A program made the translations under genes and the position numbers. The notes beneath the pieces were generated by a model. It was not told where the DNA came from. It did no database searches and saw only the letters and a list, made by a program, of their open reading frames with translations. Positions 52,692 to 58,231 of a stretch of DNA of 58,231 nucleotides are shown piece after piece. This stretch comes from JBQTHD01 sp052390275 (GTDB lineage: Bacteria; Actinomycetota; Acidimicrobiia; Acidimicrobiales; AC-14): NCBI GenBank assembly GCA_052390275.1, contig JBQTHD010000049.1:1-58231 (forward strand), read 5' to 3'. Each line of letters begins with the position of its first letter. Within the stretch, counting starts at the first letter, position 1.

Positions 52692-53468
52692 ATGGTGGAG
52701 AGGCTATTGCCGCCCCGGACGCCAGCGCCCCCGGTCGAGCCAGCTGCTGTGCCCGAAGGGGATGTCCGGTCAGATTCACCGTGGCACCTGGCGGTTGCTG
52801 AAGCGGTGGGCACCGCCTCCCTGCTCTTTGCCATCGTGGGGTCGGGGATCACTGCCGACCGTCTGGCCCCGGGTCAGGTTGGCCTGGGGCTACTGATCAA
52901 CGCCACCGCCATCGTCGTGGCCCTGGCGGTGCTGATATCGGTGATCGGCCCGCTCTCTGGTGCGCATTTCAACCCGGCGGTGACCGTCTGGGCGGCAATG
53001 ACCGGTCGCCTTCCCGGCCGCCGGGTGGCTCCCTACCTGACTGCCCAGGTGGCGGGCGCCGCCGGCGGAGCAGTCGTGGCCAACCTGTGCTTCGGCCTGG
53101 CCCCGGCCACCTGGGCCACCACCGCCAGAACCGGCCCGGGGCAGTGGTTGTCCGAGGTGCTGGGCACATTGGGTTTGCTGGCGGTAGTGGGTGCCCTGGG
53201 GCGTCTTCGCCATCGCGCGTCGGCCCCTTTGCTGGTCGCCGGCTACGTGGGTGCCGCGATCCTGGCCACTTCGTCCACCGCGTTCATCAACCCGGCGGTC
53301 ACCCTGGCCCGGACCCTCACCGATACGTTCTCGGGAATCGCTCCTTCCTCCGCCCCCGGGTTTATCGCAGCACAGCTTCTGGCGGTGGCCCTGGCTGTGG
53401 GCTCCACTCGCGTCACCCACCGCCGAACGACGCCTCGTTCATCTGACCTCACCAAAGGGAGGCCATGA
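52692..53468 (+). CDS. Aquaglyceroporin of the arsenic cassette (AqpS-like)
   Basis: This 258-aa MIP-family channel has two NPA boxes, GAHFNPAVTVWAAM and STAFINPAVTLARTL, and six helices. The second box has NPAVT in place of the usual NPARS, as in arsenic-linked AqpS proteins. With ArsC it can form a two-part detoxification route in which arsenate is reduced and arsenite leaves by the channel. ATG 52692; overlaps arsC by 4 bp. Confidence 0.87.
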   Translation: MVERLLPPRTPAPPVEPAAVPEGDVRSDSPWHLAVAEAVGTASLLFAIVGSGITADRLAPGQVGLGLLINATAIVVALAVLISVIGPLSGAHFNPAVTVWAAMTGRLPGRRVAPYLTAQVAGAAGGAVVANLCFGLAPATWATTARTGPGQWLSEVLGTLGLLAVVGALGRLRHRASAPLLVAGYVGAAILATSSTAFINPAVTLARTLTDTFSGIAPSSAPGFIAAQLLAVALAVGSTRVTHRRTTPRSSDLTKGRP

Positions 53469-53905
53469 GCACCGAGTCCACGCCGAAAGCCCACTTCGCG
53501 CTACCGGGCGTTTTGTTCCTCTGCATTCACAACGCCGGACGATCGCAGATGGCCCTCGGTTGGTTCACCCACCTGGCCGCAGGCCGGGCCCAAGCCTGGT
53601 CGGGGGGTTCAGCCCCGGCTGCCGAAGTGAACCAGGCGGCTGTGGCGGCCATGGCCGAAGTGGGCATCGATATCGCCAAGGCGAAACCTCGGCGCTGGAG
53701 CGACGATGACCTCGGATCGGCCGACGTGGTCGTGACCATGGGCTGCGGTGACGAGTGCCCGGTGGTTCCCGGCACCCGCTACGAGGACTGGCCACTGGAT
53801 GACCCTGCCGGTATGGGAATTGACGGGGTACGCCCGGTGCGCAACGAGATCGAGCGCCGGGTCAGGGACCTACTGATGCGACTGGGAGTCGACCCAGCCT
53901 CCTGA
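53465..53905 (+). CDS. arsC: Arsenate reductase, low-molecular-weight phosphatase type
   Basis: This 146-aa protein has the P-loop CIHNAGRSQMA with nucleophile Cys and the later MGCGDECPVVPG carrying a second reactive cysteine pair. ArsC proteins of this fold use thioredoxin or mycothiol; in an actinobacterium mycothiol is plausible. Coupled to the aquaporin gene by ATGA overlap. Confidence 0.9.
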   Translation: MSTESTPKAHFALPGVLFLCIHNAGRSQMALGWFTHLAAGRAQAWSGGSAPAAEVNQAAVAAMAEVGIDIAKAKPRRWSDDDLGSADVVVTMGCGDECPVVPGTRYEDWPLDDPAGMGIDGVRPVRNEIERRVRDLLMRLGVDPAS

Positions 53906-53928
53906 AGGTCCATTATCGGGTCCACCGA

Positions 53929-54075
53929 TCAGGCGGCGAAGACGCTGGCACCTCCCGGGCCGACCAGAAGCCCGACCAGGATGAGGCCGATGCCGTAAAG
54001 CATCTGGCCGCGAACCAAATTGGTAATGCCACCGATGACCAGAACGGCGGCCAGCAACCACAGGAGTAGGTACAT
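53929..54075 (-). CDS. Small two-helix membrane protein
   Basis: A 48-aa ORF reads MYLLLWLLAAVLVIGGITNL, then QMLYGIGLILVGLLVGPGG and ASVFAA. Two hydrophobic helices flank a short basic loop. The ending GPGGxSVF recalls small conserved actinobacterial membrane proteins. It is opposite in direction to arsC and the methyltransferase gene. Function unknown. Confidence 0.6.
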   Translation of the reverse strand: MYLLLWLLAAVLVIGGITNLVRGQMLYGIGLILVGLLVGPGGASVFAA

Positions 54076-54154
54076 GCCTGCTTATCTGCCCGGGTGCCCG
54101 GTGATGAAACCAATCCAGTGCCGTTCATGGTCACGGCACTAATTTGTCGGCGGC

Positions 54155-55249
54155 ATGAGCGAACACACCCCCAGGGCGGTCGAGCGCCACTGCGACGTCG
54201 CCGTGATCAGTGGGTCGGCCTCCGCCCTGGCGGCCGCAACGGTTCTCGGGCGTCAGGGACGTTCTGTCATCGTCGTCGACGAAAGTCAGGTCGACGAGAC
54301 CAGGGCGGACGACGCCGTTCGGGCCGACCATGACTCCAGAGTCCACGGGCATGACCAGGGCGACAGCCGGAGCACTGCACCCGCGGTTTTGAACGCCGGC
54401 GTCCGTGAGGAGGTTCGAAGCTACGGCGGCGAGATCCTTGTCGGTCAACCCATCCGAGTATCCCGGATCGACGGTGAACTCTTCCGGGTGGAGCTACCCG
54501 GCGGACACGCTGTCGTTGCCCGGCGGGTCCTGGCCGATCCCGGCGAAGCCGATGGCGGCCAGGCGGGCGCAGCACTCGAAGCCAGTCTGGCCGCCGAGGA
54601 CGACAGCGTCCCGCCTCGCCCGTCGGCCAACCAGGCCGATTGGGACCACCGCTACGGGGGCGACCCATTGTGGAGTGGCAATCCCAACGGCACCCTGGTC
54701 AACGAAGTTCGTGGCCTCGTGCCCGGGCGGGCTCTCGATGTCGGGGCGGGCGAGGGGGCCGACGCCCTGTGGCTGACTGAACAGGGTTGGTCCGTTACGG
54801 CCACGGATGTCTCTCAGCGGGCCCTGGCCCGGGTCCAGGCCGAGGCCCAACGCCGAGGGGTAACCATCGAGTGTCGCCAGGCCGACGCCAACCAGCCGGG
54901 CGGGTTTGAACCCGAGGCCTTCGACCTGGTCTCGGCTCAGTACGCCGCCATCCCCCGCTCCCCGGATTGCCGCGGTGTAGCCAACCTGGTCAACGCCGTG
55001 GCCCCAGGTGGAACCCTGCTGGTGGTGAGCCACGACCCCGAGGCGATGAGGCCAAAGTTCGACCCGGGCCAACCTCGGATGTTCGACCCCGATGCCTACG
55101 TCCGGGTCGAGGACTTCAAAGCGGCGCTGGCCAACTCACCTGATTGGGACATCGAACTTCAAGAGAAGCGACCCCGCCCACCCGGGGCGGTCTCCGCCTC
55201 CCATCACGTCGACGACGTCGTACTGCGCGCCCGCCGTCGGCCCAGGTGA
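54155..55249 (+). CDS. Truncated FAD/NAD-oxidoreductase domain fused to SAM methyltransferase
   Basis: The 364-aa protein starts like a thioredoxin-reductase-type flavoprotein (CDVAVISGSASALAAATVLG, RSVIVVDE), but the nucleotide-binding glycines are mostly lost (SGSASA for GGGxAG) and only ~150 residues of the ~300-aa domain remain. A class I methyltransferase follows (about 165-360): DWDHRYGGDPLWSGNPNG, RALDVGAGEGADALWLTEQG, FDLVSAQYAAIP. Full-length fusions of this type are known in actinobacteria. No ArsM-type cysteine set is visible, so arsenic methylation is not supported. Confidence 0.75.
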   Translation: MSEHTPRAVERHCDVAVISGSASALAAATVLGRQGRSVIVVDESQVDETRADDAVRADHDSRVHGHDQGDSRSTAPAVLNAGVREEVRSYGGEILVGQPIRVSRIDGELFRVELPGGHAVVARRVLADPGEADGGQAGAALEASLAAEDDSVPPRPSANQADWDHRYGGDPLWSGNPNGTLVNEVRGLVPGRALDVGAGEGADALWLTEQGWSVTATDVSQRALARVQAEAQRRGVTIECRQADANQPGGFEPEAFDLVSAQYAAIPRSPDCRGVANLVNAVAPGGTLLVVSHDPEAMRPKFDPGQPRMFDPDAYVRVEDFKAALANSPDWDIELQEKRPRPPGAVSASHHVDDVVLRARRRPR

Positions 55250-55404
55250 TGGTGGCTTGCCGCAAGACAAGATCTGCTGAGAGGCCGCAACCATGAAGCC
55301 ACTGATGTCCTGAGTTCGATAGGGCCGTTGGCCCCTGCTGACGCGTTCTGCCAGATTCCGGAACATCGGTTTCTCCGCTCAGTTGCGCACGGGCGAAGAC
55401 GTAC

Positions 55405-55566
55405 ATGATCTGCGCCGTTCTCGACTGCGAACCTTCGGCGCTACTGATCCCCGAGCCGGACGAGGTAGCGGCGCGCCGGCCGCAGCACACACAGACCGCC
55501 GAGGCAACGTCGTCGTCGAGGGTCCCGCCGCGCTTCGGCAACTTGCGTTCGGCACCGCCAGTGTGA
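55405..55566 (+). pseudogene. 3' remnant of an XRE-family regulator
   Basis: The frame MICAVLDCEPSALLIPEPDE resembles the last helix and tail of Cro/CI-type regulators (pattern LxALCDALxCTPADLI). No DNA-binding helices are found upstream in frame. The preceding 55250-55404 holds no recognisable gene. It is one of several broken genes around aroA. Confidence 0.4.
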
Positions 55567-55581
55567 AGGAGAATTTTGACC

Positions 55582-55650
55582 ATGTGTGGCAAAGCGGTGG
55601 TCATTCGATTCCGCCCGTCGGGAGCGGTCGAGCCATGCATGCGACGGTGA
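55582..55650 (+). CDS. 22-codon ORF with strong ribosome site upstream of aroA
   Basis: ATG 55582 follows AAGGAG at 11 nt and encodes MCGKAVVIRFRPSGAVEPCM plus two Arg, ending 31 bp before aroA. It could be a leader peptide, or the 5' scrap of a gene that followed the XRE regulator. Low certainty. Confidence 0.3.
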   Translation: MCGKAVVIRFRPSGAVEPCMRR

Positions 55651-55681
55651 GCCTGAGGGTCCTCCACCGGACCGGCCAGCG

Positions 55682-56944
55682 ATGACTGTGCTCGCCGTCC
55701 GTCCGCTCGCTGCGCCCCCTGACGTCAGCATCACGGTCCCCGGCTCCAAGAGCATCACCAACCGGGCTCTGGTCGTTGCCGCTCTGGCCGCTGGCCGCAG
55801 CGACCTTTCGAAGGTTCTGATCAGCGACGACACCGACGCCATGCTGAGGTCCCTTCGGCGGCTGGGACTGCGCGCCGAGGCTGATATCCCCGCCTGCCGG
55901 GTGGAAGTAAACGGTTGGGACGGCCGCGTCCCGCCCGGTCCTGCGACCGTCGACGTCCGCCAGGCGGGGACAGCCGCCCGCTTCCTGCCGCCTCTGCTCG
56001 CCCTCGGCCAGGGCACCTACACCGTCGACGGTTCCTCCCAGATGCGGTCCCGTCCCCTGGCCGACCTGGTGGCGGCTCTGCGGGAGTTGGGCGTGGCTGT
56101 GAAGGGCGATGGACTGCCGCTTGACGTCGTGGCGACGGGCGGCGTGCGGGGCGGGCAGGTGACGGTGGGCGGCTCGGCCACCAGCCAGTTCCTGTCCGGT
56201 CTGCTCCTCAGCGGACCCTACTTCTCCGAAGGCCTTGACCTGATCGCCGCGGGCCACACGGTGAGCCGTCCCTACCTGGCCCTCACGGTAGCGACCATGG
56301 CCTCGTTCGGGGTGAACGTGGAGGTGCAGGACGGTCGAAGGTTCCGGGTCCGCCCCGGCCAGCGCTACAGCGGCACCCGGTTCGCCATCGAGCCCGACGC
56401 CAGCGCGGCGTGCAACTTCTTTGCCGCCGCCGCCATCACCGGCGGACGGGTGAGGGTAAACGGGCTGGGTCGCAATTCGGTCCAGGGCGATCTTCGCTTC
56501 GTGGACGTGCTGGAACGGATGGGCGCCGAGGTGAGGCGCACCGACGGGTTCATTGAGGTCGTCGGCCACCCCCTCGAAGGTGTCGAGGAGGACCTGGCTG
56601 ATTTCTCCGACGCTGCGCCCACCCTCGCGGTCACCGCCGCTTTCGCCAGCACGCCGACTCGCATCACTGGCATTGGCTTCATCCGGCGGAAGGAGTCCGA
56701 TCGCGTCGGCAATGTGGTTGCGGAGCTGAGGCGGTGCGGCATCGGGGCCAAGGAGGAACCCGACGGCATGGTGATCCACCCCGGGAATCCAAAGCCGGCG
56801 GTGGTCCATACCTACGACGATCATCGAATGGCCATGGCCTTCTCGCTGTTCGGATTGGTGGCCGAAGGCATCGCCATCTCTGACCCCAGCTGCGTTGCCA
56901 AGACGTTCCCCGGCTTCTTCGCAACTCTCGACCGGCTTCGCTGA
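55682..56944 (+). CDS. aroA: 3-phosphoshikimate 1-carboxyvinyltransferase (EPSP synthase)
   Basis: Shikimate pathway step joining PEP and shikimate-3-phosphate. The 420-aa protein has VPGSKSITNRALVVAALA, RQAGTAARFLPPLLAL, FIRRKESDRVGNVV and TYDDHRMAMAFSL. All key lysine and arginine positions appear present. The PEP-loop reads DVRQAGTAARF, where the common form is LGNAGTAMRP, so it may belong to a divergent class. ATG 55682 fits the family N-terminus. It lies between fragments of regulator and toxin genes, far from other aro genes. Confidence 0.93.
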   Translation: MTVLAVRPLAAPPDVSITVPGSKSITNRALVVAALAAGRSDLSKVLISDDTDAMLRSLRRLGLRAEADIPACRVEVNGWDGRVPPGPATVDVRQAGTAARFLPPLLALGQGTYTVDGSSQMRSRPLADLVAALRELGVAVKGDGLPLDVVATGGVRGGQVTVGGSATSQFLSGLLLSGPYFSEGLDLIAAGHTVSRPYLALTVATMASFGVNVEVQDGRRFRVRPGQRYSGTRFAIEPDASAACNFFAAAAITGGRVRVNGLGRNSVQGDLRFVDVLERMGAEVRRTDGFIEVVGHPLEGVEEDLADFSDAAPTLAVTAAFASTPTRITGIGFIRRKESDRVGNVVAELRRCGIGAKEEPDGMVIHPGNPKPAVVHTYDDHRMAMAFSLFGLVAEGIAISDPSCVAKTFPGFFATLDRLR

Positions 56945-57026
56945 ACGGGGCTTTTTCTGGCCTCGGACCGCCAGGAGAGGTCGTGCGCTTGGGATTCGAA
57001 GCCGCCGTCGATGCTTCGTCCTTCGA

Positions 57027-57392
57027 TCAGTCGACCTCGGTTCGGTCCTCTCCATCGGTCACGGCGAGGCGGACGAAAGCAGGGCCTGTTCGCGTGCGGT
57101 CGACGTGGAGTCCCGCTTGGCGGAGGGCCGCCTCGAAGGCGGCCAGGACGCGACCCACGTCGTCGATGGAGGTTGTGAAGAAGTCGAGGTCTCTGGTCGT
57201 CCGGTCGACGTCACCTCGCAGAACGAGGGCGGCCCCTCCGGCAAGCACGAAACCGGACGTCTCTGGGAGCGATAGCAAGACACGGGCCACTCGCTCCTGT
57301 AGCGCACTCAGCAACGCGAGGTAGACCGGCGCCGATCGACCCAGCTGGACCACGCGCGCCGAACCTCCGCCGGCAGCACCAGCTCGTCCCAC
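57027..57392 (-). pseudogene. Truncated AbiEii-type nucleotidyltransferase
   Basis: The N-terminal nucleotidyltransferase signature is intact: GFVLAGGAALVLRGDVDRTT, then RDLDFFTTS. It continues to VTDGEDRTEVD, where full-length relatives go on for about 80 residues, but TGA follows immediately. The break lies 83 bp from the end of aroA, which suggests that a rearrangement bringing aroA in removed the 3' end. Confidence 0.7.
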
Positions 57393-57556
57393 ATTTCCAG
57401 GAGCTTCTCTGCCTCCACGTAATAGCGGACGTCGTCCTCGGTGCCTTCCCGCAAGACCTGCTCGTAGACGCGGGCCCGATCCTTCCGGTCATGAAGGTCG
57501 TACCTCTTAGCGGGCCCGCTCCAACGGCACGGCGACAGGACGGCATTCGCCCACAT
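57308..57556 (-). pseudogene. C-terminal fragment of the regulator partnered with the AbiEii-type gene
   Basis: The segment RYDLHDRKDRARVYEQVLRE, then VEAEKLLEMWDELVLP and VRRAWSSWV, matches the C-terminal part of regulators that precede this kind of nucleotidyltransferase. The usual N-terminal helix-turn-helix domain is missing upstream of 57556. It overlaps the following toxin fragment. Confidence 0.55.
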
Positions 57557-57612
57557 CGCCTCATTGGTCTCGGTTCCGAGACCCGAGTCGGATCATCTCA
57601 CTGGCCGATCCC

Positions 57613-58020
57613 TCACAACCGGCCGATCTCGTGTTCGAACACCGCGAGTGCCACGGGATCACGTTCAATGAGACCGTCGCTGTGCCGCTCGTCCTCAATC
57701 AGTTCACGATATCCGCACCTCATCGTCCACCGCGTCCATAGGTCGCTTCCGCTCGCTGAGATGCCATCGCCGAGGGCGAATATCCAGCCCGCGGGGACCG
57801 GCTGTGGTTGAAGCTCAAAGAGTGCAGCGGGGCACCAACTCGGAAGACCGTCGTCATCTTGGACCAGGAACTGCAATATCGTCTCCCAGATACCCACGCC
57901 TGCAACTCGATAGTGGCGACCGGGTGTGACCGCGTGGGCCTCATCAATATCTGTGAATCGTCCCCGTTGATGGTCGGGCAACTCGCTAGATGGGTCTGCC
58001 CCTATACCGGTTGACTCCAT
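57613..58020 (-). CDS. Hypothetical protein
   Basis: This 135-aa soluble protein has segments ITDIDEAHAVTPGRHYRV-like (observed FTDIDEAHAVTPGRHYRV), LQFLVQDDDGLPSWCPAALF and EDERHSDGLIERDPVALAVF. Composition and codon bias look coding. No family recognised. The upstream region touches the inserted transposase gene at 58060. Confidence 0.5.
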   Translation of the reverse strand: MESTGIGADPSSELPDHQRGRFTDIDEAHAVTPGRHYRVAGVGIWETILQFLVQDDDGLPSWCPAALFELQPQPVPAGWIFALGDGISASGSDLWTRWTMRCGYRELIEDERHSDGLIERDPVALAVFEHEIGRL

Positions 58021-58059
58021 CTACTGTGAGGAGCAGATCCTCGCTGGAAGGAGCCGATC

Positions 58060-58231
58060 ATGGCCAAAGCATTCCCGTTGGAGTTCCGTCGTGACGTTGT
58101 TGCCGTGGCTCGCACGGGTGAAGCCTCGTTGCGACAGGTGGCCAAGGACTTTGGCATCTCCGAAGCCTGCCTGCACCGATGGCTGAAGCTGGCTGACGTT
58201 GAAGGTGGCTCGGGACCGGTAAACAGCTCGG
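58060..58231 (+). CDS. IS3-type transposase OrfA, cut by the window edge
   Basis: The first 57 codons read MAKAFPLEFRRDVVAVARTG, then SLRQVAKDFGISEACLHRWL, the helix-turn-helix of IS3/IS911-type OrfA. Ribosome site GGAAGGAG precedes ATG 58060. The left end of the insertion sequence should lie near 58013 (TGACTCCATCTACTG). The frame is open to the end of the window. Confidence 0.85.
   Translation, partial: MAKAFPLEFRRDVVAVARTGEASLRQVAKDFGISEACLHRWLKLADVEGGSGPVNSS

Overview
The window is about 58 kb of high-GC DNA that reads as a chromosome segment of an actinobacterium (Actinomycetota), most probably a member of the Acidimicrobiia or a close relative. Supporting signs are a WhiB protein, a GlnR-type regulator beside two glutamine synthetases, a monoderm-style Tad pilus operon without a secretin, and very strong G/C third-position bias. 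No 16S rRNA is present, so the lineage is an inference.

Left end (1-3.9 kb): remnants of defence systems. There is an AbiEi antitoxin with a frameshifted, truncated AbiEii toxin, and an orphan type I restriction subunit HsdR with an in-frame amber codon near its start. Core block (4-24.4 kb): glnA, glnA2-like and glnR-like genes; a membrane Ser/Thr kinase with an FHA protein; ridA, erpA and mrp (Fe-S cluster handling); a degenerate trypsin-like protein; a class A penicillin-binding protein; selA and selB; whiB, nfeD, a STAS protein and a response regulator.

RNA-gene and integration zone (24.4-32.9 kb): tRNA-Pro(CGG), SRP RNA (ffs), tRNA-Ser(GGA) and tRNA-Ser(CGA), with pyrE, a TSUP-MOSC fusion and tadA between them. 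Two elements have integrated into tRNA 3' ends. One is a 1.3-kb element in tRNA-Pro whose only gene is a tyrosine recombinase. The other is a 3.8-kb island in tRNA-Ser(CGA), bounded by perfect 80-bp repeats, without an integrase and with several broken genes.

Right half: a class II Fic protein with a repeat-rich promoter; an FKBP lipoprotein; a 978-aa fusion of a class III aminotransferase with an acyl-ACP-reductase-like domain; a large ATP-dependent LuxR regulator; a Flp/Tad pilus operon (flp, tadE, tadG-like, cpaB, cpaE, cpaF, tadB, tadC); nhaA; a decayed peptide-type ABC transporter; an arsenic cassette (arsR, aquaglyceroporin, arsC) followed by a truncated FAD/methyltransferase fusion; aroA between gene fragments (an XRE-type regulator, an AbiEii-type toxin and its partner); and the start of an insertion sequence at the right edge.

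A theme across the window is short tandem repeats of 11-21 bp placed just upstream of, or across, start codons. The clearest is an 11-bp ATGAGC array ahead of selB. It forms a chain of four-codon mini-ORFs in which each stop overlaps the next start (ATGA), and the last stop overlaps the selB start.
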